Shown piece by piece: positions 1 through 7,047 of a stretch of DNA of 8,036 bases; the first letter of the stretch is position 1, and every line of letters starts with the position of its first letter. Below the pieces are notes generated by a model. That model worked only from the letters and a program-made list of their open reading frames with translations, searched no databases and had not been told where the DNA came from. The DNA is from Bacilli bacterium (GTDB taxonomy: Bacteria > Bacillota_I > Bacilli_A > RF39 > UBA660), in NCBI GenBank assembly GCA_017461465.1, contig JAFTYN010000004.1, positions 1-8,036 on the forward strand, read 5' to 3'. The position numbers were made by a program, and so were the translations under genes.

Positions 1-3
1 ATA

Positions 4-12
4 TGATATACT
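4..12 (+). promoter_or_regulatory. Extended -10 promoter element for the Zn-ribbon/SanA/ABC operon
   Basis: The sequence TGATATACT has the TGn extension followed by TATACT, one mismatch from the TATAAT consensus. It lies about 40 bases before the first start codon. An AGTAAT motif follows at 25-30, as it does after the two promoters at 7005-7013 and 7961-7969. Any -35 element would lie outside the window. No gene end is visible upstream, so an operon start here is likely but not certain. Confidence 0.45.
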
Positions 13-52
13 ATATCTAAAATTAGTAATCATTAAAAGGAGCGAGAAAGTT

Positions 53-256
53 ATGGAAAAATGGGAATGTCCAAAATGTAAAAATGGAGAATATGAGAAA
101 GACCAATTTCAAGCTACTGGAGGGGATTTTGCAAAGGTATTTGATGTGCAAAACAAAAAATTTATTACAATAAGTTGTACTAAATGTGGATATACAGAAT
201 TATACAAAAAAGGAACAACAGCGGGAATGAATATATTTGACTTTTTAATGAACTAA
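53..256 (+). CDS. Small Zn-ribbon protein (COG3478 / zinc_ribbon_13-like)
   Basis: This 67-residue protein has two Cys pairs, CPKC (C6, C9) and CTKC (C42, C45), spaced to bind one zinc ion as a rubredoxin-like ribbon. Between them is the pattern ATGGDFAKVFDVQNKKF, and after the second pair comes GYTELYK. I recognise this arrangement from the short predicted nucleic-acid-binding Zn-ribbon family of Firmicutes (COG3478). The biochemical role of that family is not established. There is no signal peptide or membrane segment, so it should be cytosolic. AAGGAG at 37-42 sits 10 bases before the ATG and supports this start. Only 24 bases separate it from the next gene, so it is probably the first gene of the operon. 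Confidence is high for the fold and low for any specific function. Confidence 0.85.
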   Translation: MEKWECPKCKNGEYEKDQFQATGGDFAKVFDVQNKKFITISCTKCGYTELYKKGTTAGMNIFDFLMN

Positions 257-280
257 AATATTAATGAAGTAGGAAAATGT

Positions 281-940
281 ATGAAAAAAGTAACAATGAT
301 ATTAGCAATAATAGTAGTAATTTTAGCATTAATAATTTTGACAATAAATTTATATGTCAAAGAAACTACAAAGAAACAAATAATAAATAATAGTGATTAT
401 ACAAAATTAGAAAATATAGATTGTATAATTGTTTTGGGAGCAGGAATTTGGGGAGATAAACCTAGTCCTATGCTTGAAGATAGACTATTAGAAGGTATTA
501 ATCTATATAATAACAATGTATCAAATAAAATAATAATGAGTGGAGATCATGGCAGAGAAGAGTATGATGAAGTAAATATTATGAAAAATTATGCTATTGA
601 AAAAGGTGTTCCATCAGAGAATATCTTTATGGACCATGCGGGTTTCTCTACTTATGAAAGCATATATCGAGCAAAAGAAATTTTTAAAGCGAAAAAAGTA
701 GTAATTGTTACTCAAAAATATCATTTATATAGAGCATTATATATCGCAAATCAATTAGGATTAGAAGCCTATGGAGTAGGTTCAGATCCAAGAAAATATG
801 TAGGTGCAACTTATAGAGAATTAAGAGAAATATTGGCAAGAGATAAGGATTTTATAAAATGTATATTTAAACCAGAACCTACATATTTAGGAGAAACAAT
901 CCCAGTAAGTAGTAATGGTAATGCTACTAATGATAAATAA
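281..940 (+). CDS. SanA/YdcF-like DUF218 membrane protein
   Basis: This 219-residue protein has one N-terminal membrane anchor (about residues 5-25, no lipobox) followed by a DUF218 domain exposed outside the membrane. Family landmarks are the strand IDCIIVLGAG (46-55), the P-x-x-M-L-E-D-R-L segment (61-69), SGDHG (87-91), DHAGFSTYES (118-127) and TQKYHLYRALYIA (144-156). The last two closely resemble the AGF-T and TQ-FH-ERAL blocks of enterobacterial SanA, the vancomycin high-temperature exclusion protein linked to envelope permeability. The exact reaction of these proteins is unknown. A short AGGA at 271-274 lies 6 bases before the ATG; this site is weaker than its neighbours'. It lies 36 bases before the first ABC gene and is probably cotranscribed with it. 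The C-terminal tail (about 203-219) is polar and rich in S, N and T. Confidence is high for the family. Confidence 0.9.
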   Translation: MKKVTMILAIIVVILALIILTINLYVKETTKKQIINNSDYTKLENIDCIIVLGAGIWGDKPSPMLEDRLLEGINLYNNNVSNKIIMSGDHGREEYDEVNIMKNYAIEKGVPSENIFMDHAGFSTYESIYRAKEIFKAKKVVIVTQKYHLYRALYIANQLGLEAYGVGSDPRKYVGATYRELREILARDKDFIKCIFKPEPTYLGETIPVSSNGNATNDK

Positions 941-976
941 AGTATAAATATAGAATAATAAAAGGGGGAAATACTA

Positions 977-3187
977 ATGTTAAAATTAGAAAATGTGTCT
1001 AAATTTTATTATAACAAAGGTATTATTGCATCAGGATTTACAAAAGTTAATTTGGAATTAAAAATTGGTGAGTTTGTTGTAATAACAGGAGAATCTGGAA
1101 GTGGAAAGAGTACTCTATTAAATGTGATTTCAGGACTTGATAGTTATGAGGAAGGGGAAATGTATGCAAATGGCAATGAAACTAGCCATTTTTCTGAAAA
1201 AGATTTTGAAGATTATAGAAGGAAGTATGTAGCAAATATATTCCAAACATTTAATTTAGTTAATAGTTATACTGTTTATCAAAATATAGAACTGGTTTTA
1301 TTATTAAATGGTTATAAAAAAAGAAAAGTAAAAAAGAAGATTTTAGATATAATAGACCAAGTTGGACTTACTAAATTTAAAAATACAAAAGTATCAAAAT
1401 TATCTGGGGGGCAAAAACAAAGAGTAGCAATAGCAAGAGCAATGGTAAAAGATACACCTATTATTGTTGCAGATGAGCCAACTGGTAATTTGGACTCTGA
1501 ATCTGCAAAAGAAGTTTTAGAAATATTAAAAAGAGTGGCTAAAAATAAACTTGTTGTTATAGTAACACATAATATAGAACAAGTAGAAGAACAAGCAACT
1601 AGAATTATAAAAATGCACGATGGCAGAATAATACAAAATACTGAAATTAAAAGAATATCAAAAGAACCAGAGGCTATTGAAAGTGATTACAACAATATTA
1701 GTGTATTTAATAAATACAGATTAGGAATTAGAAATACATTTAATATAAAATCAAAATTCTTATTGCTATTTGCAGTGTTCTTCTTTATGGCTGCTGCTAT
1801 ACTTGCAGAATATTCTAGTTTTCAAATGTCAGAAAAAGAACAAAGTGATTATGGATATAGTGTAGGTTTTAGAGATTTATCAGAAAATAGAATTCTAGTA
1901 AATAAGAAAGATAAAACTTCATTTACAAGCGAAGATTTTGATAAAATAAAAGAACTTTCAAATGTTGATTACATAGTAGAAGATGATGTAACTATAGATG
2001 GTGGAATTCCTATTTCAAGAGGCGATTTGAGTCTTCATGGTAATATGTTAGATATAAAAAACTTTAAGGGAGAACTTGATTATGGAAGAATGCCAGAAAG
2101 TGATGATGAGATTATTTTAAAGATTAGAAATGACCATTTTTATATTGAAGAAAGAATGGATGATGTCTTAAATAAAACATTTTCAATATTAAAATCTCAA
2201 GGAATAAATGCTTGGAGTAATGAAACAGCTGGAGAGGTTACAATAGTAGGAATTGAAACTTTTGATGATGTGAATGATTATGATTGCAAATTTTATGTTT
2301 CAAAAAGTATATTAAATCAGTTTAGAGCCGATATAAATAAAAATTATAGTGAAATGAAAATACTATTAAATGATAAATATGTACAATTCACAATAGAACC
2401 TAATGAATATGTAGAAAAAGGTAAAGCAATAGTTGATGATGAGCTTAAATACCAATTTAAAAATTATAGAATAATAAACAAACCTTTAAACATATATGTA
2501 AAAAATATTTATTATAATGAGGAATTAGAATTATCAATATCAAATACATATACAAAATATAACATAAAAAGATTAACTGGATTAGATAAATATGATAATA
2601 ATAGATTTAAAATCTTTATAAATACAGATGACTATAATTCATTATATAATAAGCCTACGCATCAATCTAGTGTATATGTTAAAGATGCTGAAATAATAGA
2701 CGAAACAATGAATCAACTAGATAATTTAGGACTTAATCCTAAAAAAGTAACAGATTTTAAAGTTAATCAAGGAGAAACATCTCAAAGAATTATAAAAATA
2801 ATAAAAGTAGTAGTAACTATTATATTAATTATTGTATTGTTCTTTATATCATATATAATTATAAAGATAATACTAAAATCAAGGAATGTATATTATACAA
2901 CTTTAAGAATGTTAGGTGCTACATATAAAAATGTAAGAAGAATATTAGATATAGAATTATTTATTAATTCAACAATTTCATATATCGGTTTAATGCTATT
3001 TATTTACTGTACAAAAGCAAATATTATAAATTTAGAATATATAGCAAAACTTAGTGAATATTTAACATATAAAGAATATGCAATAATGTATTTAGTAATA
3101 ATTGTAATTTCAAGATTAATATCAATAAAATTTGCAAGAAAAATATTTAAAAATTCAGCAATAAATACATATAATGAGGAGGTGTAG
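977..3187 (+). CDS. MacB-type ABC transporter subunit: ATPase fused to FtsX-like permease
   Basis: In this 736-residue protein the N-terminal ATPase (about 1-220) has every expected motif: Walker A GESGSGKST (38-46), Q-loop Q90, signature LSGGQ (142-146), Walker B IIVADEP with E167, D-loop NLDS (171-174) and H-loop H198. The permease follows: one helix (about 259-278), a large external domain (about 280-605), then three helices (about 607-633, 660-678, 702-716). This is the four-helix MacB/FtsX layout. Such proteins work as mechanotransmitters that move peptides, lipids or antibiotics, or drive envelope enzymes; the substrate cannot be read here. The external domain contains a GRMP...EII block (370-380) ending in TIVGIE (422-427), as in MacB core domains. 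The usual R-x-x-E-I-G loop is replaced by the divergent TTLRMLGAT (641-649). GGGGG at 964-968 gives a good ribosome binding site. The partner is probably the subunit 4 bases downstream. Confidence 0.92.
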   Translation: MLKLENVSKFYYNKGIIASGFTKVNLELKIGEFVVITGESGSGKSTLLNVISGLDSYEEGEMYANGNETSHFSEKDFEDYRRKYVANIFQTFNLVNSYTVYQNIELVLLLNGYKKRKVKKKILDIIDQVGLTKFKNTKVSKLSGGQKQRVAIARAMVKDTPIIVADEPTGNLDSESAKEVLEILKRVAKNKLVVIVTHNIEQVEEQATRIIKMHDGRIIQNTEIKRISKEPEAIESDYNNISVFNKYRLGIRNTFNIKSKFLLLFAVFFFMAAAILAEYSSFQMSEKEQSDYGYSVGFRDLSENRILVNKKDKTSFTSEDFDKIKELSNVDYIVEDDVTIDGGIPISRGDLSLHGNMLDIKNFKGELDYGRMPESDDEIILKIRNDHFYIEERMDDVLNKTFSILKSQGINAWSNETAGEVTIVGIETFDDVNDYDCKFYVSKSILNQFRADINKNYSEMKILLNDKYVQFTIEPNEYVEKGKAIVDDELKYQFKNYRIINKPLNIYVKNIYYNEELELSISNTYTKYNIKRLTGLDKYDNNRFKIFINTDDYNSLYNKPTHQSSVYVKDAEIIDETMNQLDNLGLNPKKVTDFKVNQGETSQRIIKIIKVVVTIILIIVLFFISYIIIKIILKSRNVYYTTLRMLGATYKNVRRILDIELFINSTISYIGLMLFIYCTKANIINLEYIAKLSEYLTYKEYAIMYLVIIVISRLISIKFARKIFKNSAINTYNEEV
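3176..3184 (+). promoter_or_regulatory. Ribosome binding site inside the end of the upstream ABC gene
   Basis: GAGGAGGTG forms the last three sense codons (Glu-Glu-Val) of the first ABC gene and also contains AGGAGG (3177-3182), nine bases before the ATG at 3192. It decides the start in favour of 3192 over an in-frame ATG at 3174 that precedes it. The stop codon at 3185-3187 lies only 4 bases before the new start, which implies translational coupling of the two subunits. Confidence 0.85.
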
Positions 3188-3191
3188 TAAT

Positions 3192-3671
3192 ATGATAAAG
3201 TTAGAAAAAGTAAATAAATATTTTAATAGACGAAGAAGAAATGAAATTCATATTATTAATAATACCTCATTAGAACTTGAAGATAGAGGATTGGTTGCAA
3301 TTTTTGGTCAATCTGGAAGTGGAAAAACTACACTCTTAAATGTTATAGGTGGTCTTGATAAAATCAACAAAGGAAAGATATACATTAATGGAAAAAAGAT
3401 AAGCAAGAGAAGAGCCAATACTGTTGATAAAATAAGAAATCTAAATATTGGTTACATATTCCAAGATTATAAATTAATTGAAAATATGTCTGTATTTGAT
3501 AATGTTGCTATTTCTTTAAGAATGATTGGATTAAAAAACAAAAAAGAAATACAAAAAAGAGTAAACTATGTTTTAGAAGCAGTTAATATGTATAGATATA
3601 GAAATAGACCAGCTCGGAATGTTATCTGGAGGAGAGAAACAAAGAGTAGCAATAGCAAGAGCTATTGTTAA
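3192..3671 (+). CDS. N-terminal fragment of the split ABC ATPase
   Basis: This is the reading frame as it stands, 159 residues. Residues 1-142 are authentic ATPase sequence, with Walker A GQSGSGKTT (39-47) and the Q-loop in GYIFQDYKLIENMSVFDN (Q91). The last 17 residues, after Arg142, are out-of-frame and end in Tyr-Cys. The start at 3192 is set by AGGAGG at 3177-3182. Alone it lacks the signature, Walker B and H-loop and should be inactive. Confidence 0.7.
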   Translation: MIKLEKVNKYFNRRRRNEIHIINNTSLELEDRGLVAIFGQSGSGKTTLLNVIGGLDKINKGKIYINGKKISKRRANTVDKIRNLNIGYIFQDYKLIENMSVFDNVAISLRMIGLKNKKEIQKRVNYVLEAVNMYRYRNRPARNVIWRRETKSSNSKSYC

Positions 3672-5643
3672 AAATCCAAGTATTGTTATTGCAGATGAAC
3701 CAACAGGTAATTTGGATAGTAAAAATTCATTAGAAATTATGAATATAATAAAAGCAATATCAAAAGAAAAGTTGGTTATTTTAGTAACACATGAAGTGGA
3801 TTTAGCAAACTTTTATGCAACTAGAATAGTAGAAGTAAAAGATGGTAAAGTAGTAAAGGATTTTCAAAATGAAATAAAAGAATCTTTAGAATATAGATTA
3901 GATAATAAAATTTATTTAAAAGATTTTAAAGATATTAACAATCTAAAAAATGATAAATTAAATATTGATATATACTCTGATAAAGATAATCAAAAAATAG
4001 ATATTAAACTAGCCATTAAAAATGGAAATATATTTATTCAAGCTGAAAATAGAAAAATTGAAGTTGTAGATGATAATTCGGCGATAGAACTAATTAATGA
4101 CCATTATAAAAAAATTGATAAAAGTATATATGAAAAATACAAATATAATTTAGATGATATTATAGATAAAAAATATAAAGTAAAATATAGTTCTATATAT
4201 GGAATATTAAAATCAATAAAATATGGGTTTAATAGAATTTTAAATTACACAGTTTTAAAAAAGATTTTGTTATTAGGCTTTTTTGCTTCTGCTATGTTTA
4301 TTGTATATAGTGTATGTAATATTGCAGGAACAACTAATATACAAGAAACTGATTATATTAATATTGATAGAAATTATCTTCAAGTAGATATGGCAAAGGT
4401 TGACGTGGAAGATTATACAAAATATGAAAAATTAGAAAAGATAGATTATATGTTGCCTGGAAATAGTAATGCAAGTTTCAAACTAAAAATGGATACATAT
4501 TATCAATTGGCTATGTACAGTTATGAACTTTCTGGTTCATTAGTTGATATTAATAAACTTAATGAAAGTGCATTAATAAAAGGAAGAATGCCACAAAACA
4601 AATATGAAATTGTAGTAGATAAGAAAGTTATAAATAACATGATGAATAGTAGTTTTTCAAGTTTTGCAAATATGGGAATTAAAAGTGAAGATGAATTACT
4701 TAATAAAAAAGTTTCTATTAATGATATGAAAGACTTTACAATAGTAGGATTTTCAGACAATTCTATACCTTCAATTTATGTAAATAGAAGCCTATTTATA
4801 AATATATTAAATAATATGACACAAAGTGAATTCGGTGGCGGAATGTATTTTGGTGATGACACAAATTCTAATGCGACAGTTAAGGACTATAATTTATATT
4901 TAGAAGATATTACAATAACAAAAGGAAGACTACCCCAAAATGATTATGAGGTTATTGTAAATAAAAACAATCAATATGAAATGAAACTAAACAAACCAAT
5001 AAATGTTGAAGTAAACGGAGAACAATTAGTAGTTGTAGGTTATTATGATAGCCAAACAGATAGACAAGATTATTTAGTAAATAATAATACAGTAAAATAT
5101 AGTGTTATAACTAAAAATAATGGTTTTATGATATATACGAACGATAAATATAGTGTATTAGATGTATTTCAAAATAAATATAGACTAAATATCATAGATA
5201 GATATGAAAAAGATAAAAATGATTATATTAATAAGAAAAAAGATGAGATAAAAAGTTCAGTAATATTTGCAACTGTAATTCTTGTAATTTCTTTAGTAGA
5301 AATTTATTTGATGATAAGATCTTCATTCTTATCAAGAATTAAAGAAATTGGAGTATTACGAGCTATAGGAGTAAAAAAGAAAGATATATTTAAAATGTTT
5401 ATTGGAGAAATAATTTCAATAACAACAGTAGCAAGTATGCCCGGAATTATTCTAATGACATATATACTAAGCCAAGTATCAAAAATTTCTTATGTAAGCA
5501 GAATGTTTATTGTAAATTCTACTACAGTTGGAATAAGTATAGCGATAGTATATTTGTTTAATATAATTGTTGGATTATTACCATTATATAAAGTTTTAAA
5601 GAAAACTCCAGCAAAAATATTGTCAAGACATGATTTAGAATAG
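3619..5643 (+). CDS. C-terminal fragment of the split ABC gene: ATPase second half plus FtsX-like permease
   Basis: This frame has 674 codons from ATG 3619, but no ribosome binding site precedes that ATG, so independent translation is doubtful. In joined numbering (add 142) it carries signature LSGGE (144-148), Walker B IVIADEP with E169, D-loop NLDS (173-176) and H-loop H200. It then has an unusually long cytosolic linker (about 225-355), helix 1 (about 356-378), a large external domain, and three helices (about 688-708, 735-759, 779-800). The loop RIKEIGVLRAIGVKKKDI after helix 2 is the textbook FtsX/MacB coupling motif, and PAKIL near the end is also typical. The external domain holds two copies of a KGR-x-PQN-x-YE module, at 4579-4758 and 4921-5043. 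The gene ends 7 bases before a hairpin at 5650. Confidence 0.75.
   Translation: MLSGGEKQRVAIARAIVKNPSIVIADEPTGNLDSKNSLEIMNIIKAISKEKLVILVTHEVDLANFYATRIVEVKDGKVVKDFQNEIKESLEYRLDNKIYLKDFKDINNLKNDKLNIDIYSDKDNQKIDIKLAIKNGNIFIQAENRKIEVVDDNSAIELINDHYKKIDKSIYEKYKYNLDDIIDKKYKVKYSSIYGILKSIKYGFNRILNYTVLKKILLLGFFASAMFIVYSVCNIAGTTNIQETDYINIDRNYLQVDMAKVDVEDYTKYEKLEKIDYMLPGNSNASFKLKMDTYYQLAMYSYELSGSLVDINKLNESALIKGRMPQNKYEIVVDKKVINNMMNSSFSSFANMGIKSEDELLNKKVSINDMKDFTIVGFSDNSIPSIYVNRSLFINILNNMTQSEFGGGMYFGDDTNSNATVKDYNLYLEDITITKGRLPQNDYEVIVNKNNQYEMKLNKPINVEVNGEQLVVVGYYDSQTDRQDYLVNNNTVKYSVITKNNGFMIYTNDKYSVLDVFQNKYRLNIIDRYEKDKNDYINKKKDEIKSSVIFATVILVISLVEIYLMIRSSFLSRIKEIGVLRAIGVKKKDIFKMFIGEIISITTVASMPGIILMTYILSQVSKISYVSRMFIVNSTTVGISIAIVYLFNIIVGLLPLYKVLKKTPAKILSRHDLE
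4579..5043 (+). repeat. Protein-level tandem repeat in the second permease's external domain
   Basis: The encoded segments starting at 4579 (KGRMPQNKYEIVVDKK ... LNKKVSI ... FTIVGFSD) and 4921 (KGRLPQNDYEVIVNKN ... LNKPINVEV ... LVVVGYYD) share the same order of motifs and spacing landmarks, about 114 residues apart. Each resembles the GR-x-P ... VVG core block of MacB external domains. The two copies differ in length: the first has an insertion of about 17 residues before LNKK. Confidence 0.65.
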
Positions 5644-5649
5644 AGTAAG

Positions 5650-5683
5650 AAAGGAGATAGTTAGTTGATAATTATCTCCTTTT
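5650..5683 (+). terminator. Hairpin after the ABC genes, possible intrinsic terminator
   Basis: AAAGGAGATA (5650-5659) pairs perfectly with TATCTCCTTT (5673-5682). The stem can extend inward by four pairs, including one G-U, to leave a 5-base GTTGA loop. The T residues are mostly part of the stem (TTTT at 5680-5683) and no longer T-tract follows, so termination may be partial and some readthrough into the acyltransferase gene is plausible. Confidence 0.5.
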
Positions 5684-5693
5684 ATGATAATAT
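5665..5693 (+). promoter_or_regulatory. Candidate promoter for the acyltransferase gene
   Basis: TTGATA at 5665-5670 (four of six matches to TTGACA) is followed after 17 bases by TAATAT at 5688-5693, with an overlapping GATAAT at 5686-5691. It lies in the loop and 3' arm of the hairpin above, about 75 bases before the start codon. It is weak evidence in such AT-rich DNA. Confidence 0.3.
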
Positions 5694-5766
5694 GAAGAAA
5701 AATAAAATAGTAAGTTATCGCTTACTTTAATATGTATTTATTAGTAGTAATAGGAGAACAAAGTAT

Positions 5767-6939
5767 ATGTTACCAACAATAAAATCAGACAGTATTTATC
5801 CATTACCCAATGATGTAGCAATATTTAATATTAACATAGTAGATATAATATTTTTAATAGGAATTATATGCCTAATAATAAAAAGAAAATCTATTTTTAA
5901 TGCAAATAATGATGTATTGGATAAATACAATAGTAATAAAATAAAGGGACTATTGGCATTATTGATAATAATACACCACTTGTCTATTTATATAAAAGAC
6001 ACAATTCTACTTAAAGTATTTACAATAGTAGGAGTTATTGCAGTTTCAGCATTTTTCTTTTATTCAGGATATGGACTAATGACAAGCTATCTAAAAAAAG
6101 AAAATTATCTAAAAGACTTTTTGAATAAAAGAATAATGAAAATAGTTATACCATATATAATAGCAATTATATTTACTATTTTAGTATATCTATTAACTGG
6201 ACAATTAACACCTAGAAAAATTTTTAATTCTTTAGTTGAAGGAGAGCCAGTTGTAAGATTTTCGTGGTATATTTTAGCAATTATTAGTTTATATGTAGTT
6301 TTTTATTTATCAGCCAAGTTTCTAAAAAAGAAAAAAATGATAAATATTGCAGTATTTGGTGGAACTATTTTATATTGCATAGTTGTTAATAATATTTTAG
6401 GCTTTAATAATTGGTGGGTTAATTCTTGTTTTGCATTTTTTATAGGTATATATTGGGCAAGTTATAAAGAAAAATATGCAATAACATTAAAAGACAAAAA
6501 TAAAATAATTAGATATGCAATTATGCTTTCAATTATATTATTTGCAATAATAGGGATTCAATTCTTCACAAGTGGATATGCCATTATGGATATAATAAAC
6601 GATACAGATCTAGCAGACGATATAATGAGAGAGCCTATTCCTGTTATAAATATGAATATTATTTGTATAGCATTACTTTTTGTATTGTTTACTATATTAG
6701 AAAAAATGAGATTGAATGATAAGGTATTTACTTTTTTGGGAAATATATCTTTTGAAATTTATTTATATCATGGATTAGTTATGTATTTATTGAGAAATCC
6801 TCGCTTTTATTGTAGAGTTGATTATTTATATGCTATTCTAGTAATTGGATTAAGCATAATATTAGCTAAACTTATGAATATAGCAAACAATAAAACATAT
6901 AATTTCTATTTGAATAAAGTTGAGAAAGAGTCATGTTAA
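5767..6939 (+). CDS. Membrane acyltransferase, acyltransferase-3 family
   Basis: This 390-residue polytopic protein has about ten hydrophobic helices. The family hallmark is the K-x10-H segment KGLLALLIIIHH (K60, H71); the usual first residue is Arg, here Lys. Further signs are FFFYSGYGLM (97-106), the basic loop FLNKRIMKIVIPY (118-130), SWYILAII (166-173) and LGNISFEIYLYHG (324-336), all typical of Pfam acyltransferase-3. These enzymes move acetyl or other acyl groups across the membrane onto surface sugars, peptidoglycan or lipids; the acceptor is unknown. No SGNH esterase-like domain is attached, so it is not an OatA-type fusion. An extra N-terminal stretch of about 55 residues with one helix (about 23-38) precedes the core. 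AGGAG at 5752-5756 lies 10 bases before the ATG. A strong terminator follows at 6965, so this is probably a single-gene unit or the distal end of the ABC operon. Confidence 0.9.
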   Translation: MLPTIKSDSIYPLPNDVAIFNINIVDIIFLIGIICLIIKRKSIFNANNDVLDKYNSNKIKGLLALLIIIHHLSIYIKDTILLKVFTIVGVIAVSAFFFYSGYGLMTSYLKKENYLKDFLNKRIMKIVIPYIIAIIFTILVYLLTGQLTPRKIFNSLVEGEPVVRFSWYILAIISLYVVFYLSAKFLKKKKMINIAVFGGTILYCIVVNNILGFNNWWVNSCFAFFIGIYWASYKEKYAITLKDKNKIIRYAIMLSIILFAIIGIQFFTSGYAIMDIINDTDLADDIMREPIPVINMNIICIALLFVLFTILEKMRLNDKVFTFLGNISFEIYLYHGLVMYLLRNPRFYCRVDYLYAILVIGLSIILAKLMNIANNKTYNFYLNKVEKESC

Positions 6940-6964
6940 TGATAGCGAGAAATTACAATTTTTG

Positions 6965-7003
6965 AATTACTTTATACGAAAGTATAGAGTAATTTTTCTT
7001 TTT
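6965..7003 (+). terminator. Strong intrinsic terminator after the acyltransferase gene
   Basis: AATTACTTTATAC (6965-6977) pairs with GTATAGAGTAATT (6982-6994) in a 13-pair stem with one G-U wobble and a GAAA (GNRA) tetraloop. It is followed by a T-rich tract to 7003 broken only by one C. It starts 25 bases after the acyltransferase stop codon and acts in the + direction; the minus-strand flank has no comparable T-tract. Confidence 0.88.
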
Positions 7004-7004
7004 A

Positions 7005-7013
7005 TGGTATTAT
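7005..7013 (+). promoter_or_regulatory. Extended -10 promoter for the small membrane protein gene
   Basis: TGGTATTAT has the TGn extension and a TATTAT hexamer, conserved as TGATATTAT in the second cassette copy. No convincing -35 is visible; that region is the terminator's 3' arm. Transcription would start near 7020, just before AGTAAT (7024-7029), and reach AGGAGG at 7036-7041. Confidence 0.5.
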
Positions 7014-7047
7014 AACTATAGATAGTAATTTATAGAGGAGGTATTAT

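Larger units (their letters stand above)
3192..5643 (+). pseudogene. Second MacB-type ABC ATPase-permease gene, split by a single-base frameshift
   Basis: Two overlapping frames together encode one complete ATPase-permease of about 816 residues. The first 142 codons carry Walker A and the Q-loop. The rest, starting at the signature LSGGE, is in the next frame. At 3612-3624 the sequence reads GCTCGGAATGTTA; dropping one G gives Ala-Arg-Met-Leu and joins the halves exactly where ATPases of this family have R/G-x-LSGGE. As written, the first frame stops at 3671 with a Walker A but no signature or Walker B, so no working ATPase would result. The downstream 674 codons show no other damage, which fits either a very recent mutation or a sequencing or assembly error. 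The GG is not a long homopolymer, so a typical run-length error is not obvious. If intact, it would pair with the 977-3187 subunit. Confidence is high for the family and the frame break, open on whether the break is real. Confidence 0.85.
6950..7031 (+). repeat. Direct repeat copy A: terminator-promoter cassette
   Basis: These 82 bases match 7906-7987 without gaps. The first 48 bases (6950-6997) are identical; six substitutions lie further on, at 6998, 7004, 7007, 7016, 7017 and 7019. The copy holds a terminator hairpin, its T-tract, an extended -10 element and an AGTAATTT leader motif. The neighbouring genes on both sides of the two copies are unrelated, so the repeat is not part of a larger gene duplication visible here. 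Confidence 0.9.

Noticed and set aside
3174..3191. Earlier in-frame ATG for the second ABC gene
   Set aside because: It overlaps the previous gene and encodes MRRCSN, and it would place the AGGAGG inside the coding region. ATG 3192 has the correct spacing and gives the usual MIKLEKV beginning.
3612..3624. Programmed +1 frameshift
   Set aside because: There is no stop codon at the shift point, no slippery pairing (CGG to GGA) and no stimulating upstream Shine-Dalgarno-like sequence, so mutation or error is preferred; kept only as a checkable alternative.
4521..4760. Minus-strand reading frame of 79 codons inside the second ABC gene
   Set aside because: It lies entirely within the permease external domain on the opposite strand and has no ribosome binding site or recognisable family; it is an AT-rich shadow.
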